The notes under the pieces were generated by a model that was not told the origin of the DNA, made no database searches, and saw nothing but the letters and a program-made list of their open reading frames with translations. A DNA stretch of 64,000 nt from NCBI GenBank assembly GCA_006384855.1, contig VCJN01002648.1, positions 1 through 64,000 on the forward strand, in the 5' to 3' direction. The first letter of the stretch is position 1, and each line of letters begins with the position of its first letter. Shown here one piece after another: positions 34,601 to 46,690 of the stretch. A program made the translations under genes and the position numbers. This stretch comes from Tetraselmis striata. Taxonomy: Eukaryota; Chlorophyta; Chlorodendrophyceae; Chlorodendrales; Chlorodendraceae.

Positions 34601-37600
34601 CATCTCTGCCCATCGGCGAAGGGCAGCTGCCGACGCGATAAAACAACGCCGCGAATGATAACCTCCTGCAGCCGCTAGAGGCGAGATTTAGTCGCAACTG
34701 TAGCCCATGTTCTGAAAGGATCCATGCAACCCCAATGTGTGGCTTTTCATAGGTGCGTCGGTACCCGGGTACCGGCTGCCAGTATGGAATTGCCATGAGT
34801 CCAATGTCATGCCTGTTTTGGGGCGATTTCATGTCACGACAACGGCTTTATAAGAGAATCGTTTTCACCTTATGCTGCGCCTGTCACATCAGCCCGAAGT
34901 GGCAATGGCCTTCCTATCAATGCCTACGAATGTGTAAGGACTATAGCCAATCAAATGAATGTACCCGCGAAATAGAATTCCCAATTCCGGCTTGTTATTG
35001 AATATGCTCTATGGCGCTGTGGTACACTCCGCCCTCGACCCTGCTTTGGGCTTTCACCACTTACAATCAAAGATTCGGACGTCCAGAAAATTTCGTTAAA
35101 GACTCACTTACGTCTGTTTGAATTTGTACTCATGCCATTTGGCCTGTCCCATGCCCCGTCGGCGTTTCAACACTGGGTCAATAACGTTTGGCAGCCGCAT
35201 ACAATACGTTTATCCTGGTGTACCTTGATGATGACATGCACGTCCCCCACACCCGCGAGCCCGGTCCAGCAAGGTAGGCTGAGCCCTGACCCCCCGCCCC
35301 TCTGGCGCAGATGCCGATCAGCCCCTTCAACGCGCTCAGCATGCCCGCCATCTCCGCCAGGCTCAGCCTGGACATCGCGCGTGCGAAGGCGGCGGAGGTG
35401 GCGGCGGCGGCCGGGCCCCCACTGAAGCTGTATGCGCCCGCCCCCCCCTCCCCCCCCCCCCTCCCTCCCTTTCCTCCCTCCCCTCCTTCCCTCACCCACC
35501 CTGCTGTGCTAGTAACCACCACGCAGGATGCCCCTTTTGGCCCGTACCCCCATGGCTTGATCGATAGAGGCTCATACCGCCTGACATGGCGCCGCACCTG
35601 TGCAGGCCGCAGCGACACAAGAGGGGCGGGAAGAGTCCGGGGCCCCGCCTCCGCATCGGTGCGCCACTCCCGACACAGTGACGCCCTCTGAGCTGTGGCG
35701 GGCCTCTGTTGGCAGAGGCGCCGCCCTGAGGAGACGCTGATGTGTACTTGCCCGCAGGCTACGTCTCGCCCGACTTCCGGGAGCACCCTGTGGGCAGCAT
35801 CATGCAGCACCTCGTGGCGCAGCATGACCGCACCGCGGTGGAGGTGTGCCGCAGCGCCGCGCCCCCTGTGGCCCATTGTGCCCATCTCCTGGTCTCATCC
35901 TCGCCCATGAGGCGCAACAGCCCCCCCCCTCCCCCCCCCCCTTGCGACCATCACATCACCGGCACATGAGACAACGACGCCCACTTCCTTCCTCTGGCGC
36001 ATCGCCCCCGCCATGCATCCTGCGCACAGTCTCGCGCGGCCATACAGATCGGCCCCACATCCCGTCGTGTGTTTCAGCATTGGCGCAGGGGCGGGGACGC
36101 AATAATGGCCCTGTTCTACAACTTGGCTGCGATCTTTAATTAGTACATGGTGGGTGAGAGGGCCAGGGGCGGCGCGCGGGGGGGGGGGGGGGGGGGGGGG
36201 GGCAAAGGGGGCAAACCTAGCTGTTTCCTCTCAAAGTGGGGACTTTTTGTGATTCTCCTGCGAACAAATTTGCAGTGAATGTAGGATCGTAAATGTAAAA
36301 AACGTACCGGGAACAATCTGGCCTGTTACTAACAAAGCAACAAGTCGGAAAGCTCGCTGGCGGATTGGCGGGGGTGCGATATATTAACACGCTACATGTC
36401 GACCCCCCTGTGGCGGAGGTCTGAAAAACCATATTGAATAGCCAATCCAGCAGCAACGGATTAGGGTATCTGGGGCTGTGCCCGTGACCTAGGTAGCCAC
36501 TGGCGGCCAGCCGCCAGGAGATGTCCCACATGGGGCTCCTGGCATGGAATGACGACTCCCGGAGCGCAGCCCTGTGAATGCCGCCCTCGGTACATACCGA
36601 CGTGTGCGCCATTTCTGCAAAGCGATGGGCCACCCGCGGCGCGAAACGCTACATAGGAAACATCGGCGCATCGTGGGGCTTTTCCTGTCGAAAATTTCTA
36701 TTCTGGCGTAACCACCTACATGCAGAGTCTGTTTGCCCTTTCCGGAATTCAGGGTATATGATACTGGGCACGGGTGCCGGCCCATCTGTATAAGAACCCA
36801 ACTTTCTGCTCTCAGAAATGGGGATGTTGGGGAATGTTGTGATGCTCGTAATGATATCATGATGTATTCGTTTGAAAATGGACTAATAAGGACATAACGG
36901 ATTTGTCTCATTGAAACAGAAGATATATGGGTGCCGATCCGACTGAAAGAACTAATAATGGGATCATCTTTTTTTCTTTAGTCGGGTCGGCACCCGTATA
37001 TCTTCGGTTTCAATGAGACTAGCAGGATGAGGGTTAACACCTGATTATTAGCATACAAACTCTGGAGGTCTCGTTGCCGGCCCGCTCGGTAGAGGGGTGG
37101 TCTTTTGCGTTTTGTAAATGTTTGCCCATACACTGTGCCGTGTCATCCTGTGAGTTTTACTTACCCCTCCGCCGCATGCTGTGCTGCGGGCGCGGGCCCC
37201 GCAGGTGTTCTGCTATGCCATCAACCCAGACAGCGGCTCCGCGGTGCGGGCGGCCACCGCGGCCGCAGCGGAGCACTTCGTGGACGTCAACGCCCTGAGC
37301 GCGGCCGAGGCGGCGGAGCGCATCGCGGCGGACGGGGTGCAGGTGCTGGTCAACCTGGGCGGGTACACTCAGTATATGCGCAACGAGATCTTTGCGCTGC
37401 GCCCGGCGCCCGTGCAGGTGCGCCCAAAGGAAATAAATCGTGAGACGCGCCCCCGACCCAGGATGTGCCATCACCGCAAGAGGTCATCGCCGCCTGAATG
37501 TGAAAGTGTTCCAATCTGTGGCATTATCATTACGAGTGCTGGCGTGGCTATAAGAACACGGCGAATGAGGATCTGCCCTATCTGTCAAGAGGTCAAATGT

Positions 37601-40600
37601 AGACGAAACTATTGCGGAACTATATCGCACGTTCTTACATCGGATTGCTCATTCAGGCCCATTCCGGGGCTTGTATGTATGGGTGCGCCGCCGCCCGTAC
37701 ATTGCACAACATTACGGTCCATACGCATATGCCGGCGCACCTGAGGAACCCTGTGATACAAGTCTCAGATTGGGCATGCATGCTGCCTATAGAAGCATTC
37801 GCTATCGGTGCGCTGCTCGGTATCGACATCCACAGCTATAGGTTGCGTCCACATCCAAGCTCTGACAGATAGGGCAGGTTCCTGTGCGCGGTGCGCTTAT
37901 TACTGCGTTGCCAATATGCACATCCACATCCACATCCACATCAGCATCGGTATAAGCATTGGCACCGGCATCGGCGTCCACTTCCACTTCAATACCGGCA
38001 TCGACATCGACCATCTATACCAGCATCGGCACCGGCACCGGCATCCACTTCGACTTCCACACCGGCATCGACATTTGTACTTACGTCGGCATCGACATCC
38101 TGCATCGCCATCAGCATTCACTTCCACATTAACATCCGCATCCGCACCCGCATCTGCTTGCTGAATTCCATAATTGGGCCTGGACCGGACTCTGCATTCG
38201 GATCCGCCTGGGCTCCCACATGCCATGACCCCCCGCCGTACCCCCCCCCCTCCCCTTCCTACCGCAGGCCCTGTTTCTGGGCTACGCGGCCAGCATGGGC
38301 GCGGACTTCATGCAGTACGTCATCGCCGACGCGGCGGCGGTACCGCCCAGGTGAGGCGGCCGGGGGTATACGGGTGACATGCTGAACCACACCGCAAACA
38401 TATCGGCATTGACAGTGTGAATGGTCAGTGCTGGGGCAGAGAGACGAGGGCTTGCGAGTCGCAGTTGCCGTTGTGAGGCGTGACGGGAGGTACCGGCGGC
38501 TGCCAATCGCCATCCACACCATCTTTACAAAAACACGATCCCTCACATGCGGATGTTCCGTTGGCAGAGTTGCCTCTGGGTGCTGTCGGCGAGCCAATGG
38601 CCGCCCTGACGAATTTGTCGGGAAACCCAAAACTACTATGGCCTTCCTCCTGCTGCCGTGTGGATGATTGAGCGTGTGATGCGATCGACCGGTCGCTACA
38701 TGCCAACCATCTCAATGTTGCGTGGCCAAGGGCGGTTGAGGCGCTGCCCTGACTGGTGTGCCCGCTGCCGGCGCAGCTTGGAGGGCTTGTACACCGAGAA
38801 GATCGCGCATCTCAGCGGAGCGCTGCTGCCGCTCAGCCACCGCCACAGGTGCGACGCCTCAGCCGCACAGCCTGGCGCGCCCCGTCTCTGCCGGGCGTGG
38901 GAGAGAGAATGCGCGAGGCGGCGGCGGCAGGCGGGGCGAATAAAGCCAAGGGACAGAAGGTTTTCTGCGCCGCAGCTGCAGGACGTTGACGGCTCCGACG
39001 GAGGGACCGCCTGCGTGGCATTATGGCATGGCTTCCGCTACGCCTTTCCGTACCATTTCATCGGGCGGTTTGCAGGTCCAGAAAGCAATGAATTGTTTTG
39101 TAGCACCGGCCGGGGGGGGGGGGGGGGGGGGGGATGCCGTGCTACTATTTTCTCGCATACAGCCCGTATGCATCGCTCATATGGCATGTCCCTCTCAAGG
39201 GGCTCGCTAAGCGAACTCCTTAGTACACCTAGGGTCTTGGGCTCCATCCCTCCTGAGAGCCGCATGTCATATGCGCAATTCACACGGGCTGTATGCGGTA
39301 CCCCACTCTGGATAGGGCAGATGTCAGGGTATGAGTCCCTGGAACCTAGGGTTTCCATACCCTAAATCCGTAAGCCCTTGTACTCTGATTTGGGTACTCG
39401 TAATGCCGACGCCCCTATAATTAGTCGATGACTGACATTACCAGCCTCAAGTCGGACTGCTGCTTGCATGCAGCCTACAAGAACAGTTGCCGTAGTCTCG
39501 CGCTATAGTTTTGTCTGCATCTTCCCTTATGACAGGCAGGGCGGGTTCCTACTGTTTGCAGTGTTCGGCACGCGTTGGTATGGTAGTTGTATGGTAGTTG
39601 GTAGTTGCCCATATAACTACGGTCGTCCTCTCTTGCGCTGGGGGGGGGGGGGGGGGGGGGGGGTTCAAACGCTGTAATGTGCTGATATATGGCGAACCCA
39701 AAGCTTGGCGGTTGCGGTGTTGAAATTGAAATTGGAATTTTTTACAGCTTCATTCCCGGGCGAACCAGGCCAGCTGTCTGCCGGCCCGGCCGCATGAGCC
39801 CGCATAGGGCCGGCCGTAGCCCGTAGCATTGCAGCCCTCTGCAGGCCAAGTCCCTAATCTACCGGGGCGGGCGTTGTACCCGTCTCCCCTTTGAGGGGTT
39901 TTTGTGAAATTGGAAACCCCCTCCCCGTGCCTACCAGACCCTAGTCCACTCTGGCCAGGTTCTCCTCGGGCTGCACAGCCTCATACACACCCAGCCAGTC
40001 AACTGTGTGTCCTCTAGTGCAGCTGCCATCCGCTACTACAGGTACTCAAGCCGTGTGCCGTGTTCTAGAGCGCCCAAAATGGCCGCCCCCTCCCCGCATA
40101 TGTTACCCATTTTACGCGACAGTTACGCTATATTTTCGTCTGCATTTGACCTCTGACGAGCCCAGGGCAATACCTTCCTATTCGCAGTGCTCTCATTTAT
40201 ACCGCGTCGGCATCCGCCGCGAATTAGATGTCAATATAGCGCCGAATAAATAACTGCGGTTATTGTCCTCTCGTGCGCGGGGGGTCAAACACCATGCTGA
40301 CCTGTGGCGAAGTGGTACGTCACTCTATCGTATGTTTATATGAAGATCTCCCCATACCACCGCGGCAGCTGGCAGTCCCCCAATACCTGTACCTGTCTTG
40401 ATGTGCCCGGTACAGTCTAAACAGCGCTCTGGCAGCTCCGATGACGATTTGATGTCTCAATGTATACATTACAGTTAATCAAACCTTTAATGTTTGTCCC
40501 CGGGGGGGCAAAACAAGGTGGCGAACCCAAAGCATGGTGGTGTCGATAATGTGAGTCCCCCACTTGCGATGCGCTCCGCTGTTGCCGGCGCAGGCTCGCC

Positions 40601-43600
40601 ATGCCGTCGCGCACCGCCGGCGCGGACGCGGAGCCGGGCGCAGTGGCGGAGCAGCGCCGCGCGGTGGGGCTCCCGCCGGGCCGCTTTGTGTTCTGCTGCT
40701 TCAACACGCTGTACAAGGTGCGCGGATCCCGCGCCGCCCCGACCCAATGCCGCGATCGCCGGTGGGAGGGCAAGGCAAACAACGGTTTCCTGTCGGCAGC
40801 CAAGCTCACCCAGTGCTCATGCCCGACCCCCGATGTCCGTGCCTCACCAGCGAGTGTCCCTACGGGAGCCGACGTGGGTACAAGGTCACGGCGAATAACA
40901 GAAACCTGCTGCTAATGTGAGGCAGTCTCCCCGTTGGAGACAAAAAGAAACATGGGGTATGCAATGGTGGTGCAAAGACGAGAGGCTTCCGCCGTGTTTT
41001 CAGAATGCAAATTATGGTTACAAGGTTGTCACAACGCTTGCTACCACATGTTAGCAGTATATATGTACATGTAGCATACATGTCCTCATCATCATAGTCT
41101 CAGGTACACATCGTACCAGTACTCTTACTAACTCTTAGCAGTATATCGTACTCGTAGTATAAATGTCACATATGCCTGCCAGAGGTAAAATGTACGCGAC
41201 ACAACAGCGCGGAACTACAAACCGAATGTCCGTATAGGTTGCATGCAGGCCCAATTTGAGGCTTTCAACTATACTTCGAATTCGAGCATTTTGGATTATA
41301 TTTGTAATTATAGCTTGGATTAGATGCTTATGGTAAAGGGTCCTGTAGGGGCGCCGGCACCCCATCTGAATGCGCCGCGGGTATAGTCGCACCGGATCTC
41401 CGACGACCCGGTGAAGCAAAACAAATCACTGCTTTCTGCACCCGAAACCCTGATCAAATGGTACGGTAAGGAGCGCACGGGTGGTGCCTCGCGGAGATTT
41501 TTTCGCCCCCGAAATAGGACTGGCAACTATGAAGCCCTTGCAGCGTCTCACGGAGATATTTGTACGGAACATCAAAATGTGTAATTCGGGTTCTGGCGAA
41601 TTCCGAAGCGGGTGGCTCGAAACGTCCAAATCTGCGGTGTGAATCATGTGTATGACATCGCGACAGATGTAATAGCTGGGCTCGACACCACACCCCATAA
41701 TACCCGGGTAAACGATCGCTGTCGTACCTACCAGCTGCAAACATCGGAGTCGGATGCATCAGGCAGATCAGCAAGACCAGGTCATGATCTCGATCTTACT
41801 TTGATTCATCCGAAGATGCATCGATCCTTGGAACTTGCAAGCATTAGAGATCAGATCACATCACCGTCTTGATAGCGACGATTTAGTTTCTCGGTGATCG
41901 CGAGTATTTGTTTTTTCCAGACCGACATCCTTGATGCGGAACTTTTCTCCCCGGGGGGTAGATTGGTGGAAGGGTATTTACCCTATGGCCACACAGGTTT
42001 TCGAGACAGATGTAACCAGGAGGAACCCCCCCCCCCCCCCCCCCCCCCCTTCCCCCATCTCTATAGAGCAACACTTAATAAGAAAGAAGAAACAGTTACA
42101 AGCAGTGTTACCGCTGCGCCAGGAGCAGCGGCACTCGATGAGGGGCAACATGCTGACGCATGGCTGACGCTGCTGCCACTCTCTGGCACTATCAATGCCT
42201 TGAGCCCAAGTGGGAGGGCTCATTCCAGCAATTCTCCCAGCGCCTGCATTCCGTGCCGGCGTCCACGGAATTAATCCCGGTACTGACTGACCCCGGTGCG
42301 CGGCGCCAGGTGGACCCCGCGACCTTCCAATCCTGGGCCAACATCCTGGCGCGCTCCCCGGGCAGCGTGCTGTGGCTCCCCGGCTCGCCGAGGGTGCGAC
42401 ACGCCCGCCCGCCTCAGCTGAGCCGTGCCGCCATGCCCGCAAAGTGTCCCGCCCCGTCGCCGCGCAGTGTGTCGCCCCCTGCCGACACTGCGCAGCAGTG
42501 AGTGCCGGACTAGTGCCGCCCCCCGGTGGAGAACTCGCCCGTCTATTAGGATGCAAGTGCGGCTATAAGAATAGAGCAGAAATATAAGTATAAATATAAA
42601 TGTCTTGATACTTTGACTTTTCCTGAAAGAAACCTGACAGATACATCGTCGTCGTATTGCGAATCGATTTCGGATGGCACTAAGTACATCGTTTGACGTA
42701 GTATTGCCCATTTTCAGGAAAATGTTACGTGCACTGTTTCAAATTGGAGAGCGATCACTGACAATTACTTCGCGTAATTAGCAGATACGGCCGCATTAGG
42801 AATCCTATTACCGTATCTTACGCGATCTTGCGGTGCCTTCCCTGCAAACGGTACGTAATATACGGTATAACAAGAATTATAAAAGAATAGAAAAACGCTA
42901 GAAGGTGGCGCATTTAAACACGGCCAGGCACCACCGTTTCAACTTAATCGCCGCTTACGAGCTAGTATCATCCGTAAGCTGTCCCCACCTGCGAATATGA
43001 AGCGACTGCGAATATCATCAACTATCTTGCGTTGGAACGTACACAATCAGTATCACCATTCCCCGTGTGCACACATGTGCGGGTGCCTGCGCGGGGATGA
43101 AAACACGCAGTGCAAATAAGACCCTGCCGTGCCGGTGAGGGGTCAAATCCGGACGGAACTATCGCAGAACTACGGGTGCCGACGTGCCTGGAAGGTGCCT
43201 TGACCACGCGTTGTGATACAGCCCACAACTGGGCATGCGCGCAAACTATCAGAACATCTGCCTATAAGGACAGACTACAAGAATAGACCATGAGAACATC
43301 CGCCATATTCCTGTTATAGTCTCGTCTGCATTTGCCCTCTGGCAGGCATGGGAGGCTCTCATTACTACCGCGCCGGCACCCGTACATTGTAGCAAATGTA
43401 CCCATAGGTTGTGCGCAACTCCCATTTAATTAAGGCTTATAGAATAAGTGTCCTTATTATTATTTTGTCGGTGAGCCGGCACGTGTGGCCATGGTGTCAT
43501 AGCTCTCAAGTTGCGCCTCGCCCCCTCGGGCCCTCCCGCACCCGCCGCCATTGCCCCCATGACACTGTGCGGCCGTGCGTCATGCGCAGGGCGCGTTTGA

Positions 43601-46600
43601 GCTGATGCGGCGCGAGGCCGCGGCGGCGGGGCTCAGCCCGCAGCGGCTCGTCGAGGCGCCGTGGTTCCCGGAGGAGGAGCACCTCCGCGTCAAGGTCAGC
43701 CCCCCAATAAACGCCAGTCGACTCGCGCAGCTGCGCGCGACATCACAGGGCCGACTCTATACAGCACTGCGGACGGTCATCCCTGCGAGCCTTCCAGCAG
43801 TCAATCACTCTGGAGCTGTGTGGTGTTTGACAAGCCGGTACCTTCTCACGTGGAGATGGGGTGCAGGGGCGGTCATGAGAACACTGCAAATACGGCCCCG
43901 CCCTGCCTGCCAGCGGTCAAAGGGAGACAACACTACAGCCGATGTTCTCATAGGTTGCATGCAAGCCCGATTTGAGGCGTATAATCAGGGCTCTCATGGG
44001 GGCGCCGGCACCCGTAGAGATGCAATTGCTGTGACCACACATCTGCTATCGGGCCCCTCACACCCCCCCCTGCCCCCCCTCTTGCAACTCCCCGGGCTCC
44101 CCCTTGTCCCCTTGCGTGCGCTCCGCCATTGACGCAGAGCCTGTGCGACCTCTTCCTCGACACGCCCGCCTACAACGCCCACCAGACCGCAGGTGATGCG
44201 CTCTGGGCCGGCATTCCCATGCTGACCCTGCCGGGAGAAAAGGTGGAGCCCCCCCCCCCCCCCCCCCCCCTCCTGGCCCTCTGCTGCAACGCCCCAGCGC
44301 GGGCGCCCTCCGCTACCGACTCGGGTTAGACACATAAAATATAAAGTACGGCGAAGCTCGGTGAGGAGCCTGCCGTCATGGTCTGCCCCGCCATCCGGCC
44401 TACAGGTGCCGGCGCAGTAATGTGACGGAGCACGGCGAATATTAGAAACCACCCCGGACCATCAGAGGTCAAATGTGGACCAAACTAAACCGGAAATATA
44501 GCGAATGTTTTGATAGGTTGCATGCTAGCCCGGTTCCAAGAGGCTTATTATAAGGGTTTTCATATGGGTGAGTCGGCCGCCGCGGTGCCTCGTGTTGATA
44601 CCTCGGGAGCGAGTTTCCCCGTGGGCGGGATGCACCTGTGCGCCACCCACCCTGCAGTGGGCACAGTCCTGCGCCCGGTGATCTGGGCAGCTCAGCATGG
44701 TGGGGCGCAGGGCGAGCATGCGGTGGGCGCCATCGTCCCGTGTAATGGCGCTCCACTCGTCTCGTGTCCCGCCATGCTGGATTCCCTGTGGGAGCAGGGT
44801 GCCCAGTAGATGAGCTCTCGAAGGCCGTCCGGACTTTCTCAGCCCCAATTTGCCATGTCATGGCGGGCTGAGTTCTCGTGGCGCGCACTGACAGCCTGCC
44901 GGTGCCCGCATTGACGCGCGGCAGATGGTGGCGCGCGTGGGCCTGTCGATGCAGCTGGCGCTCGGCCTGCCGCGCTCAAGCCCCACCATTGCGCGCTCCT
45001 ACGCCGAGTGAGCCCCCCCCCCGCGACTGCATCGCCCGCCATTGCAGCGGTCTACAGCCAGCTGAACTGAAGCAAGTCGCAAAGCAGATTTCCGGGCTGG
45101 ACGGTTAAGGAACGACTAGGCACTGCCAGTGCGGTATTCGCCAAACACAGCTTTGGTGATAAGCAGCAAGTTGTTGCGATATCGGGCGGCCACATATGTA
45201 TTTGCTGATATTGCATACATACATACATATATGTGTAATATATAGATATATAGATATATTTGTATATATATGTATGTATGAATATATGTATGTATATTAC
45301 AATACATATATTCTGTTCTATTACATTCATACTTATTTTTGAATTAGAACTTTTATATTGTAAGGTGTGATGTGGAGTCGTTCATACATTCATGTTTTAT
45401 GTATTATAGTTTATTTGTTTATTTTTATCTTCGTCTATATTTATACTTATACAGTTTCCAAAGCCCCACAACGGGCTCTGACTCGCCCATGAGAGCCCAA
45501 AGTGTCATATTAGGCCTCAAAGTGAGGTTGCTCTCAACCTACCAGCACATCGCCGCCGCTCCATCACAACCGTCTTCATCGGGGCACAGTGTTTGGTGAA
45601 GAAAGTGGGTGCCGGGCGGTGACCCCGCTTCCATCTGATGGCAGCGCAAGAAGGGGCCTATTGGCCGAGGAGGCATTGACTGTGATGCGAGGAACAGGCA
45701 GGCGGGACACGGGTGTCGATGCACCAGCAGGGCCGCGCTGACAGGGGTGGGTGCGCCGCAGGTACGAGGACACCGCTGTGCGGCTGGCGCGGTCGCCGGG
45801 GGAGCTGCGGCCGCTGCGGGCCCAGCTGGAGTCGCTGCGCGCCGGCTCGGTGCTGTTCAACCTCACGAGGTGTGTCTGTGTCGGTGTGCGTGTGTGTGTC
45901 TGTGTCTGTGTGTGCGTTTGCAGCTTCTGCCATCTTTGCGCCCCCACGGCAGCCGCTCGCACCCCGCGCGCCATCCTCAGCAGCTCGACCTGACCACGCT
46001 CAGCCATAGCAAGAGTCCAATGCCCGCTGTCCCACTGTGTCGCGGCTTTATTACCGCTTAGTGCTGATGCCGTACCTCGCCGCGGAACACTAACCACCAC
46101 AGCTATACTGCCCTTGCCGGGCTATTGTGATAAAAGACCAAGACCTACCCAGTCGCACGATCATATATGTCAACGGCTATATTGTTCCTATACTGGTGCC
46201 GACGCGGTCTTGGAAACACTGCAGAGGAGGACCTCTGCTCTGCCTGTCCGATGTCAAATTCAGAAGAAACTATAGCGGGACTATATCGAATGCTCCTATA
46301 GGTTGCATGCAAGCCCTGTCCAAGGCTTACGATACTGATTTTGATAGGTGCGCCGGCAGCCGGAGCGCGATATTGTGGTGCGCTCACACGGGAATAATGC
46401 TTAAGTACGTCCGAGAAATGAGTAGAAACCGTCGGTCTTTCAGCGTAGAGTCGCACGGAGGTTCCTCTAGTTTTACTCTGCCGCGGCAGCCTCGATCTTA
46501 AGCTGCAAGGACCCGCCTGCATACTGCCAGGGACGTAGCCGAAGGATGAGAGCCCCCCCCCCCCCCCCCCCCCTTCTGCTGCAGGTCGGTGCGCATGGTG

Positions 46601-46690
46601 GAGCAGCTGGCGGCGCTCATGTGGCAGCGCCACCAGGCGGGCCGCCCTCCGGAGCACATCCGCCTGCCCGATGACAGCGCCTCTGGATGA
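31079..46690 (+). CDS. OGT: O-linked N-acetylglucosaminyltransferase (GT41), TPR plus catalytic domain
   Basis: Transfers GlcNAc from UDP-GlcNAc to Ser/Thr of proteins (family knowledge). Twenty exons: 31079-31213, 31376-31537, 31888-31975, 32128-32294, 33243-33327, 33431-33528, 34320-34514, 35311-35429, 35606-35658, 35758-35843, 37205-37417, 38268-38350, 38777-38848, 40594-40717, 42310-42393, 43590-43694, 44138-44242, 44925-45007, 45762-45869, 46585-46690. They total 2271 nt in phase, giving 756 aa. About six TPRs (residues 60-290, e.g. GDFDAAVNHLRKAIKLQPDS) precede the GT41 domain: IGYVSPDFREHPVG with H377, EVFCYAINPDSG, ILVNLGGYTQ-like LVNLGGYTQYMRN, LGYAASMGADFMQYVIAD, CFNTLYK with K560 (the UDP-binding lysine position) and HQTAGDALWAGIP with H638. 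Exon 1 encodes an Arg cluster then a hydrophobic run. Its start is uncertain because the frame is open back to 30893. Intron 2 would be GC-AG. Confidence 0.9.
31655..31795. repeat. CA/CAGACG microsatellite and C-run in OGT intron 2
   Basis: A compound simple repeat (CACACA, CAGACG units, CACCCC) is followed by a C-run at about 31752-31772. Confidence 0.85.
32640..32775. repeat. (GTAT)n microsatellite in OGT intron 4
   Basis: Imperfect tetranucleotide repeats of GTAT with interspersed GTGC steps. Confidence 0.85.
33870..34050 (+). repeat. MITE-like repeat copy, OGT intron 6
   Basis: Copy of the family with order: CCGATGTGGCAATGAGAACAC, GGTCAAATGCAGGCGAAA, GCATGCAAGCGCGCTTATAT. Further copies are listed separately; this one is in the gene orientation. 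Confidence 0.7.
36903..37019. repeat. Foldback element with about 48-bp inverted arms
   Basis: Left arm (about 36903-36952, starting GTCTCATTGAAAC) pairs with right arm (about 36970-37019, ending GTTTCAATGAGAC) with only a few mismatches. The loop is about 18-20 nt. It lies in OGT intron 10. It could be a miniature foldback transposon or a hairpin RNA source. Confidence 0.8.
37530..37680 (+). repeat. MITE-like repeat copy, OGT intron 11
   Basis: Contains GTGGCTATAAGAACACGGCG, GAGGTCAAATGTAGACGAAA and CTATTGCGGAACTATATCGC, matching the family in the gene orientation. An inverted partial copy (GATAGGGCAGGTTCCTGTGC) is at about 37860-37910. Confidence 0.7.
37917..38160. repeat. CATCNN-type minisatellite in OGT intron 11
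   Basis: About forty degenerate hexamer units of the form CATCNN or CACCGG run without interruption (for example CATCCACATCCACATC). Confidence 0.85.
39151..39299. repeat. Foldback element with about 36-bp inverted ends
   Basis: The left end CGCATACAGCCCGTATGC (about 39153) is inverted at the right end (ACGGGCTGTATGCGG, about 39284-39298). Adjacent CTCATATGGCATG and CATGTCATATGCG also pair. It lies in OGT intron 13 next to a G-run. Confidence 0.75.
40110..40230 (-). repeat. MITE-like repeat copy (inverted), OGT intron 13
   Basis: Contains ATTTTCGTCTGCATTTGACC and the CGGCATCCG end, the reverse complement of the family core. Another inverted copy lies at about 39500-39580 in the same intron. 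Confidence 0.65.
41210..41370 (+). repeat. MITE-like repeat copy, OGT intron 14
   Basis: Contains TATAGGTTGCATGCAGGCCC, ATTTGAGGCTTTCAAC and the GGCGCCGGCACCCC terminus. Confidence 0.65.
43310..43400 (-). repeat. MITE-like repeat copy (inverted), OGT intron 15
   Basis: Contains TATAGTCTCGTCTGCATTTG, CTCTGGCAGGCATGGG and the GCGCCGGCACCCGTA terminus. A forward fragment (GAGGGGTCAAATCCGGACGG) lies just before it at about 43135-43190. Confidence 0.65.
43858..44018 (+). repeat. MITE-like repeat copy, OGT intron 16
   Basis: One of the most complete copies: GGGCGGTCATGAGAACACTG, CAGCGGTCAAAGGGAGAC, CATAGGTTGCATGCAAGCCC, GGCGCCGGCACCCGTA. Confidence 0.75.
44398..44580 (+). repeat. MITE-like repeat copy, OGT intron 17
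   Basis: Contains AGAGGTCAAATGTGGACC, GATAGGTTGCATGCTAGCCC and the GGTGAGTCGGC end. Confidence 0.7.
46190..46365 (+). repeat. MITE-like repeat copy, OGT intron 19
   Basis: Contains GGTGCCGACGCGGTCTTGG, ATGTCAAATTCAGAAGAAAC, CTATAGGTTGCATGCAAGCC and GGTGCGCCGGCAGC. Confidence 0.7.

Noticed and set aside
37917..38160. Possible CRISPR-like or coding repeat
   Set aside because: Units are contiguous degenerate hexamers with no spacers; it is a minisatellite in an intron.
38658..39365. 235-codon open frame on +
   Set aside because: It covers OGT exon 13 in the wrong frame and runs through a G-run and a foldback element.
45170..45330. AT-rich TATATA stretch as a possible origin or promoter
   Set aside because: It lies inside an OGT intron and is simple-sequence DNA without further signals.
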